Below, piece by piece: positions 1-11,139 of a stretch of 64,000 nt of DNA; position 1 is the first letter of the stretch; each line of letters starts with the position of its first letter. The notes beneath the pieces were generated by a model. It did no database searches. It was not told where the DNA came from and worked only from the letters and a program-made list of their open reading frames with translations. The stretch covers positions 33,088,306 to 33,152,305 of the forward strand of contig OZ020616.1 of assembly GCA_963971575.1 (NCBI GenBank), written 5' to 3'. Made by a program: the position numbers and the translations under genes. Source of the stretch: Liopterus haemorrhoidalis. Its lineage: Eukaryota; Arthropoda; Insecta; Coleoptera; Dytiscidae.

Positions 1-1990
1 CATTTCGCTACTTCTTATTCTGCTTCTTAGTTTCTCCGTTGTTGTCAAAGCCTCTGACCCATATGTCAGCACTGGTATGATCACTTTCTTAAATATCTGG
101 ATTTTTGCTTCAGTCGGAATTTCCCGTTTTGCCAAGAAACATTTCTTAATGCTATTAAATAGCCTGCCAGCAGATCTAACTCGTTCCGTTATTTCTCGGT
201 CTATTTTTCCGTCTGCTGAAAAAACGGATCCGAGATATTTGAAATGCTCGACCTGTTCTATGGGTTTTCCTTTTAATTTAGTGTGCTGTTTCACCGGTCT
301 TGTACTTATGATCATACTTTTGGTTTTCTCGCAACTTATTTTCATGTTAATCATGCCTACCCAGTAATTATAAATATCAAGGTTACCTTGTAGACTTTCT
401 TCATTGTTGGCAATTAGGACCTTGTCGTCTGCATAGCACAGCTCTGAGATGGTACCCTTGTTCATTTTCCAATACCCTAAAGAATATTTTTGAATTTCTT
501 TTCTTGCGTTTTTAATGGCTGTATCGAGTACTATTGTAAACAGAAGTGGGCTCAATATAAATCCTTGTCGTAGACCGATTTTCGTTTCAAAAAAACTAGA
601 GCGGCACTTGTTCGTTTGTACATAGCATATAGTTCCGTCATATATATAGGCTTTGCACTCCTGCTACAAGATAATCCTCTACTCCTCTAGACCTGTGTAC
701 ACTCCATACTTCATCTCGCTTTATCCTGTCGTATGCTTTCTCTAGGTCTACGAAGCAGACATGTAACTCCCTGTCTTCTCTAAGCGCCTTTTCGCTGATC
801 TGACGCAACATGAATATCGGGTCCAACACTCCTCTGTTAGGCCTGAATCCGTATTGATTGTCTTCCAGAGTACATTATAATTTCCTTCTTAATCTTTCTT
901 CTAAAATTCTAGCGAAGATCTTAGCTGCTGTACTTAAGAGCGTGATTCCTCGATAATTACTGCACTCTCTCGGATCTCCTTTCTTCAGTATCGGCATAAT
1001 TATCCCTATTTCCCAGTCCTCCGGGGCCTACCCGTTCTTTAGTACCCAATTCATTATGTTTAGCATCTCTACTCTTGCTTCTTCTGGAGCTGCTTTTATC
1101 ATGTCCAATGTTATATTATCGTTTCCGGGCGCTTTTCCTACTTTAGCTTTGGTAATGGCTTTTTCCAGTTCTTCTGATGTTATTTCTACTATTTTTCTTC
1201 CTGTCTTATGTTTTCTTCTCTTAGCTGTCCTTCATTTTCTTCTAATAACTCCTCAAAATAAATTCTCCATAATATCTTCTTCTTTCTGTAGCAAATTTCC
1301 CTGTTTATCTTTTATGGATTTTGAAATTGGTGCTTTCTTCTTTCTCATATTTCTAATAGCTCCATAAAACATTTTTTGATTTTCTCTATAATTCTTTTCC
1401 ATTTTTTCTGCAAATTCTTTCCATGTTCTGTCTTTTTCTCCTTTACTATATTTTTAACATTAATTCTTTCCTTCTTGTACATTTCGTAATCTTCACTCTT
1501 CCTGGATGTTAAGTATATTTTCCATCTTTTCTTCTTTTCTTGTGCTGCCTTTTTTACCTTTTCCGACCACCATGCTGTTTTCTTTCCCTTCTTATTACTT
1601 ATTGTGCATTCACCACAACTTGATTTTGCTGCATCCAGAAGATTGTTTTTAAAAGTTATCCATTCTTCTTCCAACAAAGGGTAGTTTGCCGTGTTCTCCA
1701 TTTTCCATTTAAGTACTTCTTGATATTTTTCCCTATGCTCTGAAAGCCTTAACTTAAAACATTTTATCTTCTTGTTTATTATTGTCTTCCTCTTTTGTTC
1801 TTTTTCCTTAGTTTTTACAATCAGGTCCATCTTCAGCAGAAAATGGTCGCTTCCTATTTCTGGGCCTCTTTTGACTTTTACATCTTTAATTCGAAGGACG
1901 AATTTCTCTACCTACCAGAAAGTAGTCTATTATAGATTTCTCATTTCTGCTCTTCATTTCTCTGGTTATTTTATGGATTTCCTAGTGCAT
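1..1990 (-). mobile_element. RTE-like non-LTR retrotransposon (LINE), truncated and frameshifted
   Basis: This is an endonuclease plus reverse transcriptase (RT) LINE read on the minus strand, running off the window at its 3' side. Going from high to low coordinates, the end of an APE-type endonuclease shows KSIIDYFLVG (about 1930-1960) and GSDHFLL (1834-1854). A charged linker follows (1345-1830, with TAWWSEKVKKA). Then come RT finger residues NYRGITLL (about 943-970), motif A FVDLEKAYDR (about 730-760), motif B GLRQGFILSPLLF (about 540-582), the catalytic YADD (424-435) and thumb residues ending in YGSE near position 50. The frame breaks at a TATATATA run at about 636. The 5' part is missing; the homology ends near 1990 beside an ATT-rich tract. 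The clade is inferred from motif style only. Not functional. Confidence 0.85.
1345..1830 (-). pseudogene. LINE ORF fragment: endonuclease-RT linker region
   Basis: This is the longest open stretch (161 codons) of the RTE-like LINE above. It is very rich in Lys and Glu (for example KKAAQEKKKRWKIYL) and contains a Trp-Trp pair followed by a basic helix, as seen between the endonuclease and RT domains of RTE/BovB-type polyproteins. The methionine at its start is not a gene start: endonuclease residues (GSDHFLL) continue upstream in the same reading frame across 1831-1854. The frame is lost at about 1345 before the RT fingers begin. Confidence 0.7.
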
Positions 1991-1997
1991 GAATTTT

Positions 1998-2160
1998 ATT
2001 ATTTTATTATTATTATTTCTCTCTTTCTCTCCCTGTTTGCCTAAGCACCATTTAACATAGTTATATAACTACTTCACATTATACATAGTAATATAACTAC
2101 TTTCGTTTATACATATTATAGGTAAACAAAATAACTAATCACTAATTTGGGCCTAAATTT
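1998..2160. other. AT-rich junction without a gene
   Basis: An ATT-rich and CTCT-rich tract (about 1998-2036) is followed by two loosely repeated copies of a TATAACTACTTC-type sequence. I see no coding potential. Confidence 0.5.
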
Positions 2161-2459
2161 AGAATTTTTGTACTTATTTCCTGGCTTAATTGTTTACAGA
2201 ATTTTTTGACCATGGAGAGATATAAATATACTTATTATTTTTTCTTAACTCTTGAAAACTTGAGATGTATGGTAACAAAAACGTTGTCCAATTGTTTTAT
2301 TAGTTCTATTAGATATCATAAGATGCGGGTTTTAAGCATTGCTTGTTTATTATAAAATATACGTATGAGGTTAAAGACAAAAATATGAATTATTTTACAT
2401 CGCTGGATGAGCTGAACGCTATACTCGTATAAAAGAGGAAAATAGTTTATTTGTTCGCT

Positions 2460-2880
2460 ATATATTCCTAGGCGCTTTGACTGACATGCACCAAATTTTG
2501 CATAGATACTCTTTAGGTGCCTGTGTAAGTAACGGCGCATACCGGAGTCTAGACTTTTGTAGGAATAAGCGAGAATTCCTAGACACTCCTAGGCAAGGGC
2601 CTAAGGAGACCAATCTAAATCAAATTTTGCACAGTTACTGTTTAGGATCATGCAAAGTGAGAGCATAGATGTGTTTATGTTTTCGTAGGTTTAACCAAGA
2701 AACCCTAGACACTTTTAGGCTCTTTGGCTGATTTGGTCCTGATTTTCCATAGTTGCTCTTTAGGATCCTGCAAAAGTAATGACGCATATAAGTGTGTATG
2801 GTTTCGGAGTTAGGCACTCCTAGGAATTTTGACCGATCTGGACCAAATTTTGCACAGTTACTATTTTTATAACCCTAGTA
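2460..2880. repeat. Degenerate tandem repeat, about 105-130 bp period, four copies
   Basis: Four related units each carry a CCTAG(A/G)CACT-like box, then a TGGACCAAATTTTGCACAG-like box, then CTTTAGGATCCTGCAAA-like sequence. The ATTTTGC/TTTTCC box recurs near 2495, 2626, 2745 and 2849, so the period drifts from about 130 to about 104 bases. Open frames across it on both strands are short and unlike each other, so it is probably not coding. It may be an old minisatellite or the internal array of an eroded element. Confidence 0.6.
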
Positions 2881-2884
2881 ATGT

Positions 2885-3412
2885 CTTAAACTAAGGGAAA
2901 AAATAAGTTTTTGATAATGTTTGAAACTTTTGTTTTCAGTTATATTGGCGCCTCTAAATAGCTTTGGAAAATACAGCGAGAAGACAGCCACTTCCTTTGA
3001 ATAGCTGACTGAATGGTTGTGTTAACACTGTACACTTGTTCAACACTGTACTTTAATACCTCTGGGGGCGCCGGCCCCGAGGACACCTCATGTGTACCCG
3101 TCTGGTCCTTAATCCTACACAGTGACAGCAACATGTCACATCTAAACAAACACCCGTGCACTGCCGAGTAAATCAGCTAGTAATAAAATAAAGATTACTA
3201 TGAAACAAAATAATACATTTGATGTAATTAAACTAAAATAACTCCTTAAATTACGATTTTGATATAGTGTTGAATATTCCAGGACTACATCATATACTCC
3301 TTAAAGAATGGGAGCGAAGTACATGCTACCTACATGAATTTTCGGAAAGTATTGACGGATGTGATGTCACCATTAACAGGATCTACCGTCTATAATTCCA
3401 TACGTCGCAGTT
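2885..3412. other. No gene identified
   Basis: The region 2940-3170 is richer in G+C than its surroundings and has a 73-codon minus-strand frame, but I recognise no domain in it. The rest is plain AT-rich sequence up to the hAT target site. Confidence 0.4.
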
Positions 3413-3671
3413 TTCATAACCAATGTTCCCTCTAATTTTTTCGCTGACTGCGCGGTTCAAAAGTATGTGGGAGCAAAAATATTCAACGTATGTAAAAGTG
3501 TGCAAGTAGGGGGTCCTGTCACAGGAATCCCCTGTTTGAAGGAAACAAATTTTTTAATAAATACTCTTGAAAAATACATTTTAAAGCATTTTAATAATAC
3601 ACCAACAAGAAAGGATTTTTACATTATCGTTCATATCTTTGTTTATATTCTTTCTTTATTAGGGGCAAGAT

Positions 3672-4102
3672 AAGGGTTGCCAGACGTCACGAATTTCGCG
3701 GGACGTCCCGCTTTTTGAACAAAAATAGATTGTCCCGCGCGGGAGAGCTTAAATCACGAATTAATCAAAAAAAATTGTTTCTATTTTGGGAGTGAAGACC
3801 TAAGACCTTTTTCTTTTTTGCTCATCAGTACTATTTTGGGAGTGAAGACCTTTTTTTTGCTCATCACTTCTATTTTCGGAGTGAGGACTTTTTTTTTGCT
3901 CATCACTTCTATTTTGGGAGTGAGAACCTTTTTTTTTGCTCGTTACTATTATTTTAGGAGAGAGTCTTTTTATAAACATTTTTAAATATTTTTAACTGTA
4001 CATTTTATTAGGTTGTCCCGCTTTTTGCGCCTTAATCCCGATTTTTTTTATATTTATTTGGTAAAAATCCCGATTTGGTAAAATAATAATCTGGCAACCC
4101 TG
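3672..4102. mobile_element. hAT-type MITE nested in the 3421-4876 element
   Basis: The right end reads CTGGCAACCCTG and the left end reads AAGGGTTGCCAG, so the 12-bp inverted repeat matches except for the first base. The exact 8-bp duplication GGCAAGAT flanks it at 3664-3671 and 4103-4110. Its centre is the tandem array listed next. No coding capacity is seen. Confidence 0.88.
3779..3975. repeat. Tandem array (about 50 bp unit) inside a hAT MITE
   Basis: About four to five units read roughly CTATTTTGGGAGTGA-AGACC, a T run of variable length, then GCTCATCACTT. The A/G-rich half (GTGAAGACC) partly complements the C/T half across the T run, so single units can fold imperfectly. Arrays with the same words sit inside two other hAT elements, at 8880-9085 and 35539-35690. 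Confidence 0.8.
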
Positions 4103-4495
4103 GGCAAGATACTACTATGTTTGAACGATATTTCACGATAAACATTAAAATTAAATTTCATTTCTAAATGTTAATCAGAATGTGTTTAGTGGAATATTAT
4201 AAAAATAAATGTAATAAAATAAATGTTTGATAAGTAATGAAAACTTTTATTATCCTAATTAAATGTAGAATAAACATTAAACAAATTTTCAATAATTATT
4301 ATATAGTTAATAATATCTATAATTACAATACAAATTATCATATTATATGAATTAATTATATTTACGGCAAACCACAAAAAATTCTTTTATAAAATGATAT
4401 AAAAAAATGGTGAACGAGACTATTGTGCGCAAAATAAAAAATCGGCTGCGCAACTTTCGAAAAATTCGTGCGCGGCCGCGCACCCGCCCAGCTTA

Positions 4496-4861
4496 AGAGC
4501 GTATCACACTAGAACGCTATCCAAGTTTCGTTTTGTAAGTCTTCTTCGAGGATTCAAGTCTTCACGTCTTCAGCTATCACACGTGAAACAGGAAAAAGTA
4601 ACTTGCGTCTGCGTACATAACGTTAACAATAGACCCATCTCACTTGATCTGACTGAGAGGTCGAGACCGCGCACGCGTATTTTACGACTTGGATGTCGTC
4701 TGTCTTCTAAAGACGGGGAAAATATATCTCGATGTATTTGCTCAGACTTAAAGACCTAGGTTTTTTGTCATGCTATCACACACACAAAACTTCGATTCGA
4801 ATGCCAAGACTTTAGTTTTCCAAGTTTAGACTTGAATAATAACTCTAGTGTGATAAGGCCT
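4496..4861. mobile_element. Harbinger-like MITE nested in the hAT element
   Basis: The inverted ends are AGAGCGTATCACACTAGA (left) and AGGCCTTATCACACTAGA (right, complement). A 3-bp duplication TTA flanks it at 4493-4495 and 4862-4864. A TTA/TAA duplication and ends with CACACTA are typical of PIF/Harbinger MITEs. The right TTA also belongs to the terminal repeat of the host hAT, so this insertion came later. The interior has no coding potential. Confidence 0.75.
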
Positions 4862-4884
4862 TTAGAGGGAACATTGTTCATAAC

Positions 4885-5955
4885 ACAGCGGATTTTTTTT
4901 GCACTCGTCAGTTCAAAAGACGTATTTCTAACGAGCTTACTCAGATGAAATAATTTGATTTTGTATTGTTCTGGTAAAATTAGTATTTGTGAATTTGTTT
5001 TATTATGTATTATTTAAGTTTAAACATGTAAATGCAAATGCTAAAATAAATAAATAAATACACACTTTTGTGTTCAGAATAAGCTACTGTTTCAGAAAAT
5101 CCAAAAATATATAAGGTGTTCCAATAAAAAATGTTCATAATAACTCAAAAACAAAGTGATAAAATACTTCTTTGGCGATTAATATTTCTAATTAAAAATA
5201 CTCAAAATTATATAATAATAAGCAAGATAGGAATTGGCTAGGACATCTGTATATTTTAAACGTAGTCACGCAAAAAAGCTGTGATGGGTGCATAAAGCCA
5301 TAGATTCAATGTACCAGTAATATTAACTAACTAACTAATATAGGTACGAAGTTAACTGTAATTATTAATTTCAATGCAATTGTTTAATCATTAAGAAACA
5401 ATTAAAACAAATGTAGTGTAAATTTGCATAGAAATCTAAATCAAACCTCTTACAACCTGTCTTTGTTTCCGGTAATCAAACCAAAGGCAAATGTTAATTC
5501 ATTTTCATGGCTCAGTCTAATTGTTATTGCGATTGCTGACATTCCGCACGTGATTTTCGCTATGGTATGTCACTAAATATATAGGTTCGATAACTTAACA
5601 ATTTACTTAACGGTTATTCCAACCACGTTCGTTTAACGATGAACGAAAATCCATTGTGTATCTGATACGTGTGATCACTGGACATTGATTCAAAATTTGT
5701 TTCCGTTATGTGTGACTAATGACAAGCAGTTTTAACTCTGAGATATTTCATTCTCACATCTGAAGATGGAATTCATTTAACTTATAATTGGAATTGGTAA
5801 GAAGCAATGCCGACTTAGAAATATGCCAATGTCTAGAATTGTAAACAAAATTGCTTGTCATAGAGAAAAGAGGCAGTCGTTTGTCATTATTCAAGGTGTC
5901 TCATTTAACTGGGGATTTATTTAATGAGGCTCTCTAAAGGCACGTACGCACTAGG
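4885..5955. other. No gene; fragments of repeat tails
   Basis: AT-rich sequence with an (AAAT)n run at about 5047-5062 and a (TAAC)n run at 5325-5341. The bases before the TAAC run (5265-5320) may be a decayed LINE or SINE 3' end, since the LINE at 5970-7090 also ends in TAAC repeats, but similarity is weak. Nothing else recognised. Confidence 0.4.
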
Positions 5956-5978
5956 ACACATTTGTATCGTCCCTAGGT

Positions 5979-6373
5979 TCGAGGATACTATCATTTTTAC
6001 TGACTGATCAAAATCCGGAACCAGGGTTGGGTGTGCGTTCGGTGTTTTGAATCCACGCCAACAGTTTCAGAACCGTCTTCACTCCATACCGAGTGTATAC
6101 ACTGCTGAGCTGTACGCTATTTTCAAGGCCCTGTGTTTTGTTTCGTCAGACCAAAGTCGGTCAAGTGTTATCCTGACGGACTCGCTGAGTGCTCTGAACA
6201 GTATCCAAGATCCAGATCCAGTGCATCCTCTTGTACTAAAGATCCGGTTGCTACTCTACAATCTGAATGCTCAGAATGTGAGGGTAGAGCTGTTTTGGAA
6301 ACCGGGACATGTTGTTATTAAAGGCAACGAAACGGCTGATGTAGCTGTAAAAGCCGCCTCTCACGGTCTGTGA
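5979..6373 (+). pseudogene. LINE RNase H domain, broken
   Basis: The frame gives EDTIIFTD, then a stop where Gly is expected, then SKS: the first catalytic Asp block (FTDGS) of RNase H. It continues with YTAELYAIFKAL (catalytic Glu block), VILTDSLSALNSI (second Asp block) and FWKPGHVVIKGNETADVAVK (His/Asn/Asp block). The domain order and spacing match retrotransposon RNase H. The in-frame stop near 6004 makes it non-functional. The methionine at 6047 is internal to the domain. Confidence 0.85.
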
Positions 6374-6506
6374 TATGATATGTCACGGTATGATTGATGT
6401 GAGTTTCATATTTCCAGATGACGCAACATGAAACATCTTGTTTTAGCTATGTGGCAACATGAGTGGAGCAGCATATAGAACGTTAAGTTGAGACAGATTA
6501 AGGGAG

Positions 6507-6710
6507 ATGTTAAACCATGGGGGTTCTTCCTGCAGGATTAACCGCAGGGAAGAAACCGCCATTACACTCCTTCGTATAGGTCACTGTTGGTGGACCCATG
6601 GGCACCTTCTTCGAGGTGAAGAGTCCCCTATCTGTGAGACGTGTAATGTGCGCAGTTCGAGGATATCAGGGAGAAGCTATGCCTGTGCTATGACGTGTCA
6701 GTTGCTTTAG
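6507..6710 (+). pseudogene. LINE C-terminal cysteine/histidine region
   Basis: The translated segment includes EETAITLLRIGHCWWTHGHL followed by ESPICETCN. This matches the LxRLRIGHxxxTHGHLL...PxCxxC signature that follows RNase H or RT in I/Jockey-type LINEs, where it forms a CCHC-like zinc-binding end. Frameshifts remove the second half of the motif (the expected HxxxxC). It belongs to the insertion bracketed at 5956-7104. Confidence 0.75.
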
Positions 6711-7104
6711 GTTACGACAGAGTACTCATGGACAGGCTGATACTCTTCCTGAGAGAATCGAACTTACTGTTTTATGTGTGAAGTCTTGCACCTTATTTTA
6801 ATGTGTTCTATTTCTAAACTGTGATATTCGATGGTAATTGGTCACTTTACAGCCTCTTACCATCACCCTGAGTCTGTTCAAATTTTCGAACAGACCTTAT
6901 ATATTATTTACTTGTGTTTGTCTGTGCAAGATTTCTTTTATTGAGTATGTGTAATTTTATTGATTTTATCTATTTATTAAATGTTTAATTTATTGTTTTT
7001 AATATGTAGTGTAGTCATTTAGATGGGCTGCGTTAGGCGCAAATAGCTTTTGTTGCTGTGCGCCAAAAATTTTAACTAACTAACTAAGTAACACATTTGT
7101 ATCG

Positions 7105-7771
7105 GCAGACTGTATCAGCACAGTCTCACCATATGTCTCGGCACAAGTCGCAGGGTATTCAGTGACATTTTTCGTGTGCCGATATACGCTCAGAATATCG
7201 CTCGAACACTAAAAAAAAAATGAGTTTATCTGCAACTTGTATTCTGGGCGGGAGTGTATTTATCAACATGTCGACATGTAAATGTATATATGAAGGTGAG
7301 TCTCCAAGCTAGAATTCTCAGAGTCAGGACTAATCTTGCTGTGGCATTTACAGATTTTCTAAACTTTGCCACTCTTTGCTATTCTTTCAGCCATTTGCAA
7401 CAACAGTTCGAAATCAGTTGACATCATTCTTAAAAATTAAAATAAAACGCCATCTGACATACTTAATTTAAAATTTTCAAATACTCAATGCATATTTCTT
7501 ACTTGTAAAAAAATTTGTACCCTTATTTTCTTTTTATGTTTTATTTTTCTATTACTCTGAGCCAAATGCATCGTAATACACAGGTCAATACAACCTCTTC
7601 GTGCAACATTTTAGTGCATACTGAAGCCTTGTTTATTTATAATATAATAGTTCCATAACTTAATCCATAGCATATTCATAAGGATGAGACAATACGATAT
7701 CACTGTTCTGAACATCTGTTTCTAATAAACAGGACATTGATTTTGATGCTTGAAGTGTAGACGCATGTATT
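7105..7771. other. No gene identified
   Basis: AT-rich sequence without open frames of interest on either strand. I see no terminal repeats or known motifs. Confidence 0.4.
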
Positions 7772-7775
7772 TTAA

Positions 7776-8066
7776 CCCTCTAGTGCCCTTTTTTTTTGGT
7801 AAAAATATTACTCTAGGCTAATGGAGAGTCACTAATGCTAAATTTGTATTCAAATTTAACCTAAAGTGTAACTTGTTACCTGTAGACCTATAAACGGTAA
7901 ACTCGCCGTGAGTCGGATCTGGGCAAGTACTGCCGTATGGGTTTATATATGCTGAAAGGGTTTATATATACCGAAATGTTTATATGAGTAACATATAAAC
8001 AATAATTCTTTTATTTTTCTGGTGTATTTGTTATTCAAGAATTACAATCTATTGGGCACTAGAGGG
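7776..8066. mobile_element. piggyBac-type MITE (TTAA target)
   Basis: The inverted ends CCCTCTAGTGCCC (7776-7788) and GGGCACTAGAGGG (8054-8066) are flanked by TTAA at 7772-7775 and 8067-8070. A CCC start and TTAA duplication are piggyBac hallmarks. The interior has two nearby GGGTTTATATA repeats (about 7938-7970) and no coding capacity. Confidence 0.9.
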
Positions 8067-8772
8067 TTAATTCCTAAATCGCTGATACTTGTGCCCAGAT
8101 ACAAGTCGCTCGACATGTACCCTAGTGCAGGGGTCGGGGAACAGGGGTAAATTACCCCAAACGGGGTAAAAACGAAATTCTTGGGGATAATGAGATATTA
8201 ATTGACATAAATGACATAAATACAAAAAATCATAAAAAGTGCGTTTCCCAATACGATAGAAATTTATGCGAATTGATGTCCCAAACGCTACACGCACTTA
8301 TACCAAATGCCTATTTTATAAACGAATATGATTGCTCTGTGGTCGAATTGATAGTGGCAAAACGTCAAAATGCTAAAATGGAAGTTAAGCATTGTATGAT
8401 TCATCGCCATGCACTGATTGTGAAACATCTGGAACCAACGTTGGAAGCTGTTATGAATGATGTTATTAAAATTGTCAATTTTATCAAATGATATGCACTG
8501 AATACATGTCTATTTCGTGAGTTATGTAAAGATGGCGAGGCCGAGTACGCAGACCTGCTGTACCATACAGAAATAAGATGGCTTTCACGGGGAAATATAC
8601 TCAACCGATTGTGGGCGTTAAAAATGAAATCAAAAGTTTTTTAATAATCCAAAATCATGTTTTGTCTAAAAAGTTCACAGCTTCTTCATGGCATACCTCG
8701 CTTATTTAGTAGACGTTTTTGAGCATGTTAAAATACTTAATAAAGAATTACAAGGGAAGGAAATCACGATAA

Positions 8773-9143
8773 CATTGGCGCACCCAGGGGAGCCCCCCCA
8801 CCCTTAAAAAGGAAGGAAATAAAAATAAAAACACAAAGAACACACTAGAAAATTTTAAAAATAGAGATGAGTATCTTTTTCTTTTAGGTTGTCACTTGTG
8901 TTTTAGAAGTGATGACCTTTTTTTAGGTCATCACTTTGTATTTCCGATGCGAGGATATTTTTTTTAGGTCATCACTATTATTTTAGAAGTGAGGACCTTT
9001 TTTGTTTTAGGTCATCACTTTGTATTTCCGAAGCGAATTTTTTTTAGATCATCATTTGAAATTAAGAAGTGTGAACCTTATTGATAATTTAAATAATTTT
9101 GTCTTCCGCCCCCCCCCCACAAAAATTCCTGGGTGCGCCACTG
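8773..9143. mobile_element. hAT-type MITE inside the hAT transposase relic
   Basis: The inverted ends CATTGGCGCACCCAGG (8773-8788) and CCTGGGTGCGCCACTG (9128-9143) differ at one base. An exact 8-bp duplication, CACGATAA, flanks them (8765-8772, 9144-9151). The interior holds a hairpin-forming tandem array (8880-9085) and a run of C near 9108-9118. It splits the transposase relic and is therefore younger. Confidence 0.92.
8880..9085. repeat. Palindromic tandem array inside a hAT MITE
   Basis: Roughly four units read AGAAGTGATGACC, T run, AGGTCATCACTT, with spacers such as TGTATTTCCGA. AAGTGATGACC and GGTCATCACTT are exact complements, so the unit is a stem with a T-rich loop. Closely related arrays occur at 3779-3975 and 35539-35690 within other hAT elements. 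Confidence 0.85.
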
Positions 9144-9720
9144 CACGATAATATATGCCAGTGAAAAATTGTCAGCGTTTGGTTCGAAGATGGAAACACA
9201 AAGCTAATCAAAACAAGATAGCTGCTTTTTCAAAATTAGCTTAGTTTTTAAAAGATTAGAATGAGGACAACGTTTTGAGGACTCGTTTTGAGGACATCAA
9301 GGTCACAATCAACAAATATCTTAGCAACCTAAAAGACCGTTTCGCTCAATATTTTTCAGTACTTGATTTAAGCCAAATGTCTGACGTGTCAGAAGAGCCA
9401 CAAAGATTGCCTGAGTCACTTTTGGAACTGTGATCAAATAATGAAGCACGTATAGAATTTGAAAACAAAACCAATCTGCCACATTTTTGGATGTCAAGGG
9501 CTGTAAAGTCTTTTAAAACTGTTCACGAGGAGGCAATTAAAAAGTTCTTGCCATTTTCAACAACTTATCTCTGTAAACAAGGATTTTCCATTCTAACAAA
9601 CATTAAAACGAAACAAAAAAACAGTGAAAACGACTGGACCCCAAAGACTGTATCCAAATCGCTCTAACATCAAAAAGTCCCGATTTTGATGTTAAAAATT
9701 AATCAATATGGATGGGAAGC

Positions 9721-11057
9721 TGCTGTTTTTACAGAGCCCATAAATAACAACATTACGCCGCCACAACTGATGCGTTAGTTAATTGAGTGTGGTATTCTCG
9801 AATAATAGTTATAACATTATTATGCTTTTATTATAGTTAAGTACTACAGTACAAAACTTGGAGTTGTTACAGTGAATATAAGTTATTGTACCGAAAAATG
9901 TTATTTGCTTGGCAAAATTTCATTGGCATGTTAATGACAGATTCATGTCAATAAAAGTTCATGATAGTGAGTGATTATTCCCGACATGTCTGTTCTATAC
10001 AAAGTTATGAATGATGTGGGATTTCGCTGTTTTATTGCAGTATTAAATAAAAATAATACTCTGGATGTATTCGACATGTATTTTAACGCATTTAGTTACC
10101 AAGTTAGATCTATCAATTCTACTTAATTTACTATGCTTTTTTATATTTCTTTTTTACCATGATAATTTGTTTTTATGTATTTTATACTTTGTTTTTACTT
10201 TGGAATTTCCTTCTGAAAGCAAATTTGCTAATAAATAAATAAATATTATACAATAAAGATTTGTTTTCTTTGATATTTAATAAATAAAGTAACATTTCAG
10301 TACGCTGTTATTGACGTTTATTAACCCGAAATTCAATTTTCTCGCAAAAATTTACAATATCTTCATGGAGCAACCCTGACATATGTACGTGAAAATAATA
10401 ATTTAGACACACTTTTTATTTCTCGCTTTTACCGACCGCCACTTAAAATATTTTGAGCACATTTTAACATAGTAAGCGATTCAAACAAATATGTTAATTT
10501 TTCTTTGCATGCCAAAACTTGTTCAATTTGTTTAAACATTTCACTTATTAATTTTGGTCAGAATACGATAGTTAGCTTAGCTGTGATAAATGTATATAAT
10601 AAGACACATTTGTTTATTTATTTTACCAACGATTTTTATCGCTTTACACAGGATCCATTCTATCGTAAGCTTTTACTTATTTTTATTCGTTTATCTGTTT
10701 ATTCGTTCTACATACTGTTTCCTAATTACATAGTATTCTTAATGAGCTCAATGAGATTCACGTAAAACATCTGTACTACTTCTTACAATTACATAGCATG
10801 CTGCAAAAAATGAACCGTATTAGATGAATTATAAGGTTTTTTATATTCATTGCCATTTATTAAGTTTCCTTCAAATCTGTTACTTCAAGTAAATTACTTC
10901 CTTTGAACTAAATTGCATTATAAAAACTGATTTGAAATTGCTCTATATACTATTTTTTATAAAAACTGCATCCGGAATTTGAATCAAACAAATGATCAAG
11001 TAAATAAAATAAAAGGTAAACCTAAAATTGCTACTAACAGCACTCGGGAAAATATAT
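9721..11057. other. No gene; possible LINE 3' end near 10247
   Basis: The stretch 10140-10250 ends in AATAAATAAATAAAT preceded by a TTCCTTCTGAAAGCAAATTT-type sequence, which resembles the (AAAT)n tail seen at 24747-24769; it could be the 3' end of a decayed LINE. An 86-codon plus-strand frame (10505-10765) looks like chance AT-rich coding. The rest shows nothing recognisable. Confidence 0.35.
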
Positions 11058-11058
11058 A

Positions 11059-11118
11059 AAAATCGGTGTAAAATGTGAATTTTCAACAATTTCAGAATTT
11101 CGTCGGTATCTAGTGACA
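11059..11118 (-). repeat. End fragment of the Helentron-like family
   Basis: About 60 bases starting AAATCGGTGTAAAATGTGAA and running through TTTCAGAATTTCGTCGGTA match, with substitutions, the terminus of the three large copies at 35951, 42945 and 48404. That terminus includes the hairpin region and inverted repeat. Only the end is preserved; the large inverted-repeat element at 11140 begins just after it. Confidence 0.6.
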
Positions 11119-11139
11119 TTTTTTGGACACATTTTTTAC

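Larger units (their letters stand above)
3421..4876. mobile_element. hAT-type non-autonomous element with two nested insertions
   Basis: The ends are a perfect 15-bp inverted repeat, CAATGTTCCCTCTAA at 3421-3435 and its complement at 4862-4876. They are flanked by an exact 8-bp target duplication, TTCATAAC, at 3413-3420 and 4877-4884. An 8-bp duplication and CA...TG ends are hAT hallmarks. Once the nested hAT (3672-4102) and the Harbinger-like MITE (4496-4861) are removed, about 660 bp of original element remain. The subterminal regions are rich in GCGC/CGCG words (3446-3455, 4427-4490). No transposase is visible. Confidence 0.9.
5970..7090 (+). mobile_element. 5'-truncated LINE with RNase H domain and (TAAC)n tail
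   Basis: A 14-bp exact duplication, ACACATTTGTATCG, lies at 5956-5969 and 7091-7104 and brackets the insertion. It carries an RNase H domain (5985-6373), a cysteine-rich C-terminal region (6507-6710), a 3' UTR, and a tail of TAACTAAC repeats (7074-7090). RNase H downstream of RT is found in I-, R1- and Jockey-related LINE clades. The RT itself is absent because the copy is 5' truncated. Related 3' ends appear in reverse at about 26992-27045 and 34541-34600. Confidence 0.9.
8128..9720 (+). pseudogene. hAT transposase relic (ZBED5/Buster-like), interrupted
   Basis: The left end CAGGGGTCGGGGAAC (8128) is a hAT-type terminus. Translation downstream gives IHRHALIVKHLEPTLEAV, VIKIVNFIK, YADLLYHTEIRWLSRGN (8390-8590), the conserved C-x-H-R-x-A ... 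E-x-R-W-L-S-R-G block of ZBED5-like hAT transposases. After the nested element at 8773-9143 it continues with NLKDRFAQYF (about 9335), LPHFWMSRAVKSF (9478-9516) and FLPFSTTYLCKQGFSIL (about 9545-9595), the hAT C-terminal dimerisation block. Several stops and frame changes are present. The matching right terminus was not found, so the copy is truncated. A second relic of this type, opposite strand, is at 20877-21830. Confidence 0.85.

Noticed and set aside
1056..2044. Plus-strand frames rich in Ser/Phe/Leu
   Set aside because: Antisense of the Lys/Glu-rich LINE linker and endonuclease.
10505..10765. 86-codon hydrophobic frame, considered as a membrane protein
   Set aside because: Phe/Ile/Leu/Tyr-rich by AT composition; no start context, neighbours or similarity.
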